Below are positions 21,589 to 32,160 of a stretch of 64,000 bases of DNA, in pieces. A model generated the notes under the pieces. It was given only the letters and a program-made list of their open reading frames with translations, searched no databases and was not told where the DNA came from. The DNA comes from Platanthera guangdongensis (taxonomy: Eukaryota; Streptophyta; Magnoliopsida; Asparagales; Orchidaceae). How positions within the stretch are numbered: the first letter of the stretch is position 1; every line of letters starts with the position of its first letter. The stretch lies in NCBI GenBank assembly GCA_039583875.1, contig CM077150.1:46169261-46233260 (forward strand). The letters are read 5' to 3'. A program made the translations under genes and the position numbers.

Positions 21589-21921
21589 CCTACTCGTTTG
21601 AGTAGGACTCACTTTAATTTTCCGCCTACTCATTTGAGTAGGACTTGTATGTGTGAGTTTTTAATTTCAGTAGAGTGTGTGTGTGTGTTTTACTTTCTAC
21701 AGTGTGTGTGTGTTTTACTTTCTACAGTGTGTGTGCATTTTCATTTCTAGTAGTATGTGTGAGTGTGTGTGTGTGTGTTTTAATTTCAGTAGAGTGCGTG
21801 TGTATGTGCATTTATTTCCTCCTATTTGTTTGAGAACGACTCGCTTTCATTTCTCGCCTACTCGTTTGAGTAGGACTTGTAGTTTTTCATCATTAATTTA
21901 CCGCCTACTCATTTGAGTACA
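21589..21921 (+). repeat. Five copies of a CCTACTC-RTTT-GAGTAGG hairpin
   Basis: CCTACTCGTTTGAGTAGG or the A variant occurs at 21589-21606, 21625-21642 and 21857-21874. Degenerate copies lie at 21821-21838 and 21904-21921. The arms are 7-bp inverted repeats around a 4-base loop. Each copy is followed by a variant of actcgcttt/acttgta. Confidence 0.85.
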
Positions 21922-22896
21922 AATTGTAATTTCAATTATGCAATTTTTTCTTTTTTGTAACTTAGTTTTTTGGCTTTTTCTTTATTATGCTTTTGGTTGA
22001 GTGCGTGTGTTTTTAGTTTTCTAATATTAGGTTATCTTATTCTTTTTCTTATTTTTTTGTAACCCTTCAGCGCATAGTTTAGAACTCATGTCTAACAAAA
22101 CTCATAAGCCATCCCCATTCCGATGAGTAGATAATCTCTTTTAGCCCTCAGTATCGAAGAGCATTGGGATATAAAATATTTTAAATAACTAAAGGTCTTA
22201 TTTTTCTATTTAATTAAAAAACTTAAGGTTTACCCCGCGTTAACGACGCGTAGAACCACATATCGATGTATGGACTCTATTTCTGTTAACCATACGCTAG
22301 CTAGCCGAGAGGCCGTGCGTATGGACTGATAACCCCTGGGCAAAGAGAGTTCCGCACTAACCCTCGAGAGAGGAGGCACGCAAACTCTACCGGATTGGGT
22401 TCCCCACCCAATAGCGGGGTTCATAGCATATTGCGAGCATTAAGAGGAATCCTTTGTCGGATGAGAGCCCGGTCGAATAGTCTTAATGTTCAGGTGAGCA
22501 ATAATCCTAGAGATAGGTGAGCTCATTCTTTTGGAACCTCAATGGCCAAGTTTCCGCTTTAATTGAATTAAAACCTAAGATCTCTAATTATTCGAATCTA
22601 TTTTAGTTCTAACGTAATTCGATACCGAGTGTTATTTCTTCATCGACTTTGTTCTTATTCTACTTCCAGCTTTATCTTAGTTAAAATCGACAACTTAAAT
22701 ATTTTGGTAAAATAATAGGTCTTTTGGAGCAGTAGGGATAATCAACCCGTTCTCGGGAAATTTACGATCTCGATATTCCCCCGAATATCCTGTATTACTT
22801 ATGATAGGTGCACTTGCCTATAATTCGCTGCACGAAATCCGGACCCGTCGCGCTCCCTAGATAATTTAGAGTTGGGCTTCACGCGCATCAAGTTTT

Positions 22897-22914
22897 TGGC
22901 GCCGTTGCCCGGGA
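22897..22914 (+). other. Athila primer binding site (tRNA-Asp type)
   Basis: TGGCGCCGTTGCCCGGGA differs by one base from the classical TGGCGCCGTTGCCGGGGA, which is complementary to the 3' end of plant tRNA-Asp. It starts six bases after the LTR end. Confidence 0.88.
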
Positions 22915-23055
22915 CTCTCCGAGTTGTGATTTTGAAATCCGAAGTCTATTATTTTTACCTATTTTCTAAAATCCAAAAAAAACCTTAAAAACCTTTTTCT
23001 GAAAACAAAAAATTCAAAAAATAAAGTTAATTATTTCATTTTTATTTTTCGGTGT

Positions 23056-24793
23056 ATGACCCATGGACAACCTTCGGAGTCTGAAAGATTGGATTTCGAT
23101 CCTGAGATTGAATTCTCACTTGTGCGTATTCGATCTCAACGCCAAAATCCCTCTTTGGATCCCGAAGAATCCGTCGGAGAACCCTCTGCCGTTGTTTTGG
23201 CCGACCCTAATCCGAATGCAGCCGCCGAGCGTACAATGTCTTATTACGCCCGGCCGAATTTGGACGATACTGGGTCCAGTATTGTTCGCCCGACGATGGC
23301 AAACAATACTTTTGAGATCAAATCGAGCGTTATCCAAATGATCCAAAATGCTGTGCAGTTTGATGGACTGCAAGATGAGGACCTAAACGTTCATTTGTCT
23401 AGTTTTTTGGAAATTTGCGATACCTTTAAGATTAATGGCGTCACTGATGATGCCATTCGTTTGTGCCTTTTTTCATTCTCTTTAAGATCCAAAGCTAAGC
23501 GTGGTTGAATAACCTCCCACTAGGATGTATCACCACCTGGGCCGAGCTTGCGGAACGGTTCTTAACGAAGTATTTTCCGCCAGCCAAAATTGTATAGTTG
23601 CTGGCAGACATTTCTTTGTTTGTGCAGAACGATTCTGAGTCTCTATTTGAGACTTGGGAGCGGGTTAAAGAATTCCTCTGCAAGTGTCCACACCACGCAC
23701 TGCCTGCGTGGTTGCAGGTCCAAATCTTCTACAATGGGCTTAACTATCAGATGCGTCAAATGATTAACGCGGCTGTCAGGGATACCTTGAATAATAAGAC
23801 CCTTGAGGCTGCCCAAGCTCTTATTGAAGAGATGGCTATGAACGCCTACCAATGGAACGTCCTGCGGGGATGTCCCAAGCAGGCGCCCAGCCTCTTCGAA
23901 GTGGATGTCACTGCCCACTTAGCCTTTCAAGTTGAAAGGGTGACGAAGCAGGCGACGGAGATGTCTGCTGCCTCCTCCACTCCGCCTTGGGCGATTCCCC
24001 CTAATGTCAGTGTATTCAATGAGTTCGTAGACTACGTGGGAAATGTTGGGCGACCTTCCTTCAACCCCAACAATAACCCTTATAGTAATAACTATAATCC
24101 AGGTTGGAGGAACCACCCCAACTTCTCATGGAGCAACGCGAATAATGCGCAGCGTCCACCCAATTCCTTTGCGCTCGGTTTTCTGCCGCCTCCCCCTCTT
24201 CAAAAACCCTCCACGATGGTGGAAAATTTTTCTAAATACATAGCTTCCGATGAATCAAATATCTGGAACATCACCAGATCACTAAAAAACTTAAAACTCC
24301 AGGTTAGACAGCTAGTGCGAATGATGTCCGAACGCGTGCTCGGGGCACTGCCGGGAAACACGGAGCCCAATCCGCTGGACAATATCAACTTTATAACCCT
24401 CCGTAACGGAAAGGAGGTGATCGATCAAAAACGGATCGATCCGCAGGTACATATTTCACCTTCGACCCCTCTTCCCCCTTCTTTGATTACGCTACCTTTA
24501 CAAATTTTAAATGAAAAAATTATTAAAACGCCCTTGCCGTATCCATATAAGCTCGATAGTGAGCGTAAGGACGCGTAGTACGAAAAAATTATTTTTTTAT
24601 TAAAACAAATTCATATTAATGTTCCCTTTTGCGAGTCGATCTCGCAGATGCCTAAGTATGAAAAATATTTAAAACAACTCCTTTCTAATAAATAAAAATT
24701 AGAAAATATTTCGCATATATCTCTGAATGCTGACTGCTCAGCGGCTCTAACTAATAAATTGACCCTTAAAAGAAATGACCCGTACGGTTCTCC
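23056..24793 (+). pseudogene. gag: Athila-type Gag, frameshifted, cut by G3 insertion
   Basis: Starts at an ATG about 140 bp after the primer site. Family words: IKSSVIQMIQNAVQFDGL, HLSSFLEICDTFKINGV, then LLADISLFVQNDSESLFETWERVKEF, CPHHALPAWLQVQIFYNGL and NNYNPGWRNHPNFSW. A one-base frame change near 23503 and a TAG at 23595 break the first part; a TAG at 24576 ends the next. Gag/protease-linker residues (PFCESISQMPKYEKYL) follow to 24793, where G3's LTR begins after tctcc. The protease and pol of this element are not found beyond G3. Confidence 0.88.
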
Positions 24794-27340
24794 TGTAACG
24801 CCCCAAAATTCGGAAGAAGGACGAGCAGCGTCGAGGGCCAAGTTTGGCTCTTGGTAAGGGTCACACGGCCTATGACACGGGTGTGTCCATATCCGTGTCC
24901 TACAGGGTCCGTCGAGAGCCCGGGAAGTCGAGGAATTTTAGCTCAGTTCGTCGACTAGTGGGGGACATGCCCTCCGACACGCCTGTGTCGGAGCCCGTAT
25001 CGCGGGCGTGTTCCCTTGAGTGTCGACACAAGGGAGGTATCAATATAGAGGTGTCGACACAGTTGTGTCGACACATGGGATGTGTCGACACAGATGTGTC
25101 GATAGAGAGGTGTCGACACAGTTTTGTCGACACAGGCATGGAATACGGCCTAGGACACGGGCGAGTCCAAGGCCGTGTCAAGCGTGTTCGAAGAATTTTC
25201 GCAAAGTCGACGAAGGTGCAGTCGACGATCGTCGAGACTTCGAACACGGCCTGAGACACGGGCGTGTCCCTGGACGTGTCCTTCTCGGGTTATAGCCAGG
25301 ACCTGTAAGGGGTTGGACACAGCCTGGATCCCATGCGTGTTCGGGTGGGACACGGCCGTGTCAAATGTGACACGGGCGTGTCATGAACCCGTGTCCTGGT
25401 TTGGGTGCGACGGTTTCGGCATCAATTGAGGAACACGGCTTTGGACACTGGCGTGTCACAAGTCGTGTTCGTCCCAGGTGTTTTGTTTTTTGTTCAGATC
25501 ATGGCCGTTCTTTCACTTGTTTTATGATTTGATGGTACAGGGTTGCCCTTGGTGAGTTAAGTCCGAGAATAGGGTTACAAACCCTCATTCTTCTCCAAGC
25601 AATCTCTTTCTAAGATCTAGAGAGAGGGGAGAGCAAGGAAGAAGGTGAAGGAGAGATCCGGCTGTTGGAGAGGCTTCGGTGCTCCAAATCGCGAGCCGAG
25701 TCCGGATCCGTGGAGGCAAGACCATTGCGAAGGTTTTCATCCGGCTGGGTTGCCATGGCGAGGAAGAGGGTTCAGAAGGTAACAACACTTCTCCTCTTGG
25801 TTTTAGGATGCATGTTTTAGCATCTTTTATTTTCTACTTTTTGGGCATCGAACTCTCAAATGAGAGGGGTTTGGGTCGCCAAGGTTCAAGAGGAACCTCC
25901 GGGTCGATTGAGTCCGTCCCCGGCATGTTGTTTCATTAGAGATCCGCTTCGTTAGTGGATTAGGCATGGTGGGTGAAGTCATAGTCGCGACCGTTAGTCC
26001 GACTCGGTGATGTTGCATACGAGCTTTAAGGATTCGTAGAGATTCGTTGCGGCAAGATTCCGTGTGTGATGTTTGTGATGTTTTCCCCCTTTTCTCGAGT
26101 GAGCACGTGTAGTCGGAACCAGACAATGTTAGCTCCTCAATGGCGGTAGATGGTTTCCTTGGTGAACAAGGTTAGCTCCGCATTGGTGGTAGATGATTTC
26201 CTTAGTGCGCGGGAACGCTGCAGTACGAATGAGGGACTAGGCTGGAATTGTCTTGGATTGTGATATGCCAAGGCGTGGCTGTGTCTCCGTGCTTGGCTGG
26301 CTATCCCGTGACGTGCACGTCATGTGTGGAGAGTGTCCCGGCGAGACTAGTCCCCTTCTATTAAACTGACGAGAATGCCAAGCATGGGGAAAGCCCGAGC
26401 AATGAGTCCATGAGCGGGTGGGGTCCAGCAAGGCTTCTTATAATCGGTCAGTGTGTTTAATGGAATCCTGACATGAGAAGTCATAGCTTGCAGGCAAGCC
26501 CGGATCTAAGACCTTGAGCGGGTGGGGCCTTGGCAAGAGTTCCATGTGGCGGCTTGTATGTCATTGGGGCAATGTTGGTAACCCCCTTTGTTTGCAGCTT
26601 TATGCCAATGGGGAAATTATGAGTACCCATATGATGTGATGATGTGCTAGATGCATACGCGATAGGGTGCCTTGGGTGAAGCCCGGTTTTTTTGCATATG
26701 TGCTGCATAAGTAGGCCCTTTCATTATATGCTCAATAATAGAGAACGTGTATGTTGTTCGAGACATCCAAGCCTGTTCTTAGTGCATTACTTGTTTATAT
26801 ATATATATTGTATACGAAGTGCTGACTTGCAGGTTAGAGGGGTTCCCCGGGGTTCGTTATGGGAGGCCGGGAGGAGATGTGTTTGTTACACAGTTTGAGG
26901 TCAGCATTTGCTGACCCATGCTACAATCAAATTTTTACAGTGCAAGGATTGCAAGCAGGAGATAGCTCGCCGGCCAAAAGGGCCGAAGCCTCATGAAGTG
27001 TTACTGTTTTGTTGTAGCTCTACTTTTATGACATTGTATGTTTGATGCTCATGTTTTCCAGCTTGCATGCTGAGGTAGTCTAGGAGTGCTTATGCACATT
27101 TATGACTGGTGTTGTTATTTGAGTTTTGGACTCACTTTTGTTGTAAGGCCTTAAGGCCGCTTCGATACTCCTATATGTTGTGGATAACTTCTAGTCTGTT
27201 TGCTTTTTCCGCTGTGCTGTGGTTATGAGTTTTGAGATCGGGTAGTTATATCATCTTATAATAATGATGTTATGGCGTCTGTATGTTGTGGGGCCCCGGC
27301 CGGACCCATATTATATGGTCATTACAGGGGAGGTGTTACA
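24794..27340 (+). repeat. G3 5' LTR (2547 bp)
   Basis: Starts TGTAACGCCCC and ends TGTTACA, followed by the primer site. It has U3 palindromic words at 24863-25460 including a TGTCGACACA block at 25019-25135, the palindrome GGCCTTAAGGCC at 27147 and a GGGGCCCCGGCCGG block at about 27289. A tandem duplication of a ggttagctcc...ggtagatg unit lies at 26128-26200. Open frames inside are repeat artefacts. Confidence 0.92.
25019..25135 (+). repeat. TGTCGACACA array in a gypsy LTR
   Basis: About seven copies of GTGTCGACAC or one-base variants at 10-20 bp spacing. It is the same word as in the SIRE-type copia LTRs at 40127, 47556, 58214 and 62607. The G3 3' LTR repeats the block at 32388-32486. Confidence 0.85.
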
Positions 27341-27343
27341 ATT

Positions 27344-27356
27344 TGGTATCAGAGCC
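27344..27356 (+). other. G3 primer binding site (initiator Met tRNA)
   Basis: TGGTATCAGAGCC, three bases after the LTR end, is the standard complement of the initiator methionine tRNA 3' end. Confidence 0.92.
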
Positions 27357-27474
27357 AGGTTATGTTCAAGGTCAGTGCATATAGAAGTTATCCACATAGG
27401 AGTAATGCGGGACCATGAGTGTCCGTATGTTCGAGTCTTGTGATTAGAGACTGATTCCTTATTTTCTTACTTCC

Positions 27475-28642
27475 TTGAAGAGTGCAAGCAATGAGGCGGG
27501 TACGTTGAGATCAAGAGAAGAGCTTTCGGCGAGAAGCGCCACGACTCAGGGTCTTTTGGGCATGGGTATAAACCCGGCTGACTTTTTCCGCATTCTTGCA
27601 GAAGCAATGGTGGCATCCCAGGCTGCAGCAACAGCTCAGGTAGCAACCCCTGCTGCACTGGATACAGCGACGGCTGTGCCGAGTGGAGAAGCCAGACGAG
27701 CAGAGCCTTTGGCAGAAAGAGTGGTGGTCGGGCATGGAGACCGGCAGATGAATTACTTTCTGAGCTTCCATCCCCCGACATTCAAGGGTGTCGGTACTCT
27801 GACTGATGCAGAGGACTGGTGGGCACGGATTCAAGAGCTTTTGAGGGCGGCAGATATGCCGGAACAAAAGAAATCTGAATTTGCGGCCTTCATGTTAGAG
27901 GGAGACGCAAAGTTATGGTGGGTGAGCCATAACGGCCGCCAATTTCCTGGACGCACCCCGTCGATGGAATAATTTGGGGATGCTTTTCTAAAGAGGTACA
28001 TTCCCGTTTCTACAAGGTTGGCCCTTCAGAGGCAATTTCTGCACTTGATGGAGCGAGACAATACGGTGGACGAGTGTGTGCAAGAGTTCACCCGTTTGGG
28101 TCGTTATGCGGGAACGACGATGGCAGATGATGTAGAGAGGGATAACCTCTTTTACTAGGGGCTGAGGGAGAATCTAAGGCAACCCCTCATTGCCATGAAG
28201 AGAGCTGGTTTTAACGAGCTAGTTGAGGCTGCCAGGATGTTGGAGAGTGATCTAGAGCGAAGCCAACGCCGCAAGGGTTTTGCACCCAAGCAAGGAGAAG
28301 GGAAGCCTTCTCAATCCCAAGGAAAGTCGGAAGGGAATAGATGGAGGAAGAAGCCTCACCCGTATAAGTCCGGTGAGAAAAGCAAGTGGACGTCCGGATG
28401 GTCTCACTCTAAGGGGCCACCGACGTGCTTCAACTGTGGCAAGGTGGGACACATAGCTCGTTTTTGTAACCAAGGGGGTGCGGAGCAGGAGACAAGACAG
28501 GAGCAGACTGTGTGCTCCGGCCACAGTGTCGTAGAGAAAGGGAAGATGGCGGAGTCGAGCGCTTCTCGGTTCCAACCGGTGCAACCAAGGGCTTACAACC
28601 TTAGACAGCAGGAAGCGATCCGCCAACCCGACATGGTTACAG
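27475..28642 (+). pseudogene. gag: G3 Gag, two in-frame stops
   Basis: Gag core with FKGVGTLTDAEDWWARI, LEGDAKLWW and YIPVSTRLALQRQF, basic linker, then a CCHC knuckle CFNCGKVGHIARFC at about 28429. Stops lie at 27970 (TAA) and 28157 (TAG); the frame is otherwise continuous. The start is uncertain: the first in-frame ATG is at 27562 (MGINPADFF), while the open frame reaches further upstream. The end is placed at the GT donor after QPDMVTG, homologous to the G1 Gag end. Confidence 0.88.
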
Positions 28643-28712
28643 GTATGAGGAAGTTTAAGTTTAACCTTGCACTCATAAGTTTAGACCATTATTGTTGATG
28701 TCTATGTTGTAG
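28643..28712 (+). other. Putative spliceosomal intron between gag and protease (G3)
   Basis: A 70-nt segment, GTATGAGG to ATGTTGTAG, AT-rich, with a branch-like ttgat 18-22 bases before the end. Its length is 1 modulo 3, and removal aligns gag (frame 1) with pol (frame 2). The donor follows ACAG and the acceptor precedes GATTTGT, as in G1. Sequence inside the intron is not conserved with G1, while the exon borders are. Confidence 0.68.
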
Positions 28713-31700
28713 GATTTGTGTTGGTTTCCGGATACCCCGCTAGAGTACTGTTTGATACGGCAGCGTCGCACTCCTTTCTTGAGGAAAGCTTCATCCGGAG
28801 GATTGGAGTTGAGTCATTTTCGGCGGACGCGGAGCTGAAGGTGCGCATTCCCAATGGGTCATCCATGACCACCAGGAAGAAAGGGCGCATTTGTTGGGAG
28901 CTAAGCAGAGTTGACTTCGTGTTGATAGTAGCGGTCTTACCGTTGGTCGAGTTTGATGTGATTTTGGGAGTGGACTGGCTAGCAGAGCAACGTTCCAGTA
29001 TTGATTGCCTATCCAAGGTGGTGACCCTAAGAAGCGAAGGGCAGACGAAGGTCAAATTTGAGGGCCTTAATGGAGTGGCCTGTTCTCTGATTTCGGCCTT
29101 GAAGTTGGCGCGGGCAGTTAGCTAGGGTGGAGTAGCGCTTGTAGCGTTATTGGAGGTTCGCCTTTCCAGGTTATCACTTGGGGAAGTGCCAGCGGTGATA
29201 GAGTTCGAGGATGTATTCCCGGATGAACTTCTTGGAGCGCCTCCTCGACGGGAGATCGATTTCTCGATTGAGTTAGTACCGGAGGCTAGGCCAGTGTCAC
29301 GTCCTCCATTTAGGATGACACAAAAGGAATTGGCTGAACTCAAGGTACAGTTGCAGGAACTGTTGGAGCAAGGGTATATCAGACCGAGTTCTTCACTGTG
29401 GAGTGCGTCGATGTTGTTTGTAAAGAAGAAAGACGGTAGTATGCAGATGTGCATAGACTACCGAGAGCTGAATAAACTGACCGTCAAGAATAAATATTTG
29501 ATTCCTCGGATAGACGACCTGTTCGACCAGTTGGTGCGGTCGGTAGTGTATTCAAAGTTGGACTTGAAGTCAGGATACTATCAGTTGCGGATTCGGGACG
29601 AGGACATACCCAAGACAGCGTTTGGTGTGAGGTATGGACACTTCGAGTTCTCGGTGATGTTGTTCGGGCTGACGAACGCACCATCTATATTCATGGATTT
29701 GATGAATTGAGTATTTCGAAAATACTTGGACTCTTTTGTAGTTATCTTTATTGACGACATCTTGGTGTATTCCAAATCGGAAGTGGAGCATGAGACTCAC
29801 TTGAGAATGGTCTTGCAAGTGTTGAGGGAGAACCAGTTGTATGTAAAGTTCTCGAATTGCGAGTTCTGTCTAGAGAAGGTTGCATTTTTGGGCCACATGA
29901 TTAGTGGGGATGGGGTGGCGGTAGATCCAACAAAGGTGGAAGCCATCAGAGATTGGCCGATTTTGAGAACCGTGGTGGAAGTCCGAAGTTTTCTTTGACT
30001 AGCCGGGTATTATAGGAGATTCGTGGAAAAGTTTTCGCGGATAGCTCTACCCCTCACCTCACTCACTCGTAAAGACCAGAAGTTTGTGTGGACTCAAGAG
30101 TGCAGTCAGGCATTCGAGACGCTGAAGGAAAGACTGATGACATCTCTAATCCTAAGTCTACCGAAAGGGACTGAAGGATTTCAGATCTTCAGTGACGCAT
30201 CGGGATGCGGTTTGGGTTGCGTGTTGGTGCAACATGGCAGTGTAATAGCTTTTGGGTATAGGCAGCTGAAGCCTCATGAGAGGAATTACCCCGTCCATGA
30301 CTTGGAGTTGGCGGCGGTAATTTTTCACGTTGAAAATATGGCGATACTATGTCTATGGTGCGAAGGTGGACATCTTCACGGATCATAAAAGCCTGAAGTA
30401 TCTCTTAGATTAGAAGGACTTGAATATGCGGCATCGCAGGTGGGTTGAGTTCCTTGGAGACTATGAGGTGGCGATTCAGTATACGCCAGGCAAGGCAAAT
30501 GTGGTGGCCGATGCATTGAGTAGAAATTACTCTGGGCAAGGGAATTGGATTGATGCTCATGATGAGCGGTTGGTGCGGCAATAGGAGTCCCTCGGCTTGG
30601 AGTGCGTAGCGAGAGGCGAGTCTAGCGTGGCTCGGTTAAACTAGATTGAAGTGAAGAACGACTTGTCCGATCGTATTCAGGAAGCGACTCGTTTGGATGT
30701 GGAGTTTTAGCCATTCGTGGTGGAAGCTCAAAAGGGCGAGAGCAGCGCCTGGGATATGATTGACAGGATTCTGAGGAAGAACGGAAGGATTTGTGTACCG
30801 CAGTTCGGCAAGCTCCGTGAGGAGTTGATGTTTGAGGCTCACTTTACAAAGTACTCCATTCATCTGGGCATTACAAAGATGTACTTGGATATGAAGAGAT
30901 CCTTTTGGTGGCCTGGACTGAAGCGGGACGTAGCTTTATACGTGAATCGATGTCACACTTGTGCCTTGGTAAAGGCCAAGTGTCAGAAGTCGGGCGGGTT
31001 CCTGAAGCCTCTTCCAATCCCCGAGTAGAAATTTGAAGACATCTCCATGGATTTTGTGCATGGGTTACCTAGATCACAGCAGGGTAACAACACGATTTGG
31101 GTGATTGTGGATTGCTTAACCAAAGTGGCTCACTTCATCCCAAACCGGAAGAAGGACAACATGGAGAAGCTGGTGGAGTTGTATGTTCGCAACATTGTGC
31201 GACTGCATGGGATTCCTAAAAGTATAGTCAGCGATCGTGACGGACGTTCACGTCCAAGGACTGGAGGCTAGTTCAGAAGAGTCTGGGCACGAATCTAAAG
31301 TTCAGTACGGCTTTCCATCCTCAAACTGACGGGCAAACCGAAAGGACGAACCGTACCATGGAGGATATGCTGAGGATGTGTGTTCTTGACTTCGGCAAGA
31401 AGTGGGAGGATCACCTCTTCATGATGTAGTTCGTGTATAACAATAGTTACCAAGCAAGTTTAAAGATGGCGCCATACGAAGCTCTGTCTGGGAGGCGCAA
31501 ACACCGATGTCATGGACAGAGGCGGGAGACACCAAACTATTTGGAAAGGAGGTGGTAGCTGATGCTTGTGAGTTGGTACGGACCATTCCAGAGCGCATGA
31601 AAGTGGCTCAAGATCGGCAAGCAAAATATTTTAATGCTCGCCACCGAAAGTTGGAGTTCGCGGTAGGTGATTGGGTCTATTTAAATATCAAGCCGTTCAA

Positions 31701-32094
31701 AGGCGTTTCACAGATTCGCTGACTCAAGAAGTTGAGTCCAAGGTTTTTTGGACCTTTTGAGGTTGTTGAATGGGTGGGAGAAGCAGCGTACCGGCTGGCG
31801 TTGTCCGCAGAGTTAAGTGAATTACACGACGTCTTCTATGTCTCCATCTTGAGGAAAGCCTTGGTAGGGGCTAATGTGGTGATCGAATCGGCGTCAGTGT
31901 TGATAAAGGTAGACTTGAGGACGCGAGTCCGTCCAATTGCTATAGAAGATTCAGAAATTCGGCAGTTGCGGAACAAAGAGGACAAACTCGTAAAAGTCCG
32001 ATGGGACAACTGCGGCCGTGAGGAGCTCTCTTGGGAGCGAGAACAAACCGTGCTGGAGGAGTATCCAGAGTTTTTCCCTTCAGGTATCCTTTAA
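28713..32094 (+). pseudogene. pol: G3 Pol (PR-RT-RH-IN-chromodomain), stops and frameshifts
   Basis: Protease LFDTAASHSF (AAS where the active site normally has GAS) and FDVILGVDWL. RT with [12 protein letters not shown] and FIDDILVYS. RNase H with [10 protein letters not shown]. Integrase zinc finger CHTCALVKAKC and core [15 protein letters not shown] and [12 protein letters not shown]. Tail with RFFGPFEVVEWVGEAAYRL and chromodomain-like VKVRWDNCGREELSWE. Stops include 29123, 29708, 29996 and 30409. Single-base frame changes lie near 30322 (RNase H) and 31248 (integrase), with another near 31495. The protease active site itself is changed, so this copy would be inactive even if read through. 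Confidence 0.9.
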
Positions 32095-32145
32095 GTTTTG
32101 TGTACCTCTTTTTGCTTTTTGGTAATTTCGAGACGAAATTCTTTT

Positions 32146-32159
32146 AAGGGGGGAGAGAG
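32146..32159 (+). other. G3 polypurine tract
   Basis: AAGGGGGGAGAGAG directly precedes the 3' LTR start TGTAATGCCCC. Confidence 0.85.
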
Positions 32160-32160
32160 T

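Larger units (their letters stand above)
19881..22890 (+). repeat. Athila-type 5' LTR (left border approximate)
   Basis: Ends cgcgcatca directly before a leader and a tRNA-Asp type primer site. U3 carries acacgcccgtgt words (19884-20335), then a TATA box at 20342-20349 (ctataaatagg), then a long AT-rich transcribed part with GT microsatellites and CCTACTC hairpins, and finally a conserved end (ttacttatgataggtgcacttgcc at about 22795-22820). No coding region is present. The 3' LTR partner is not in the window, so the length cannot be confirmed. Confidence 0.75.

Noticed and set aside
21381..21916. Open frames reading as Cys-Val repeats
   Set aside because: They are translations of GT microsatellites in several frames; there is no start context and no homology.
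27344..27356. tRNA gene at the primer sites
   Set aside because: Only the 13-18 base complement of a tRNA 3' end is present; no cloverleaf follows.
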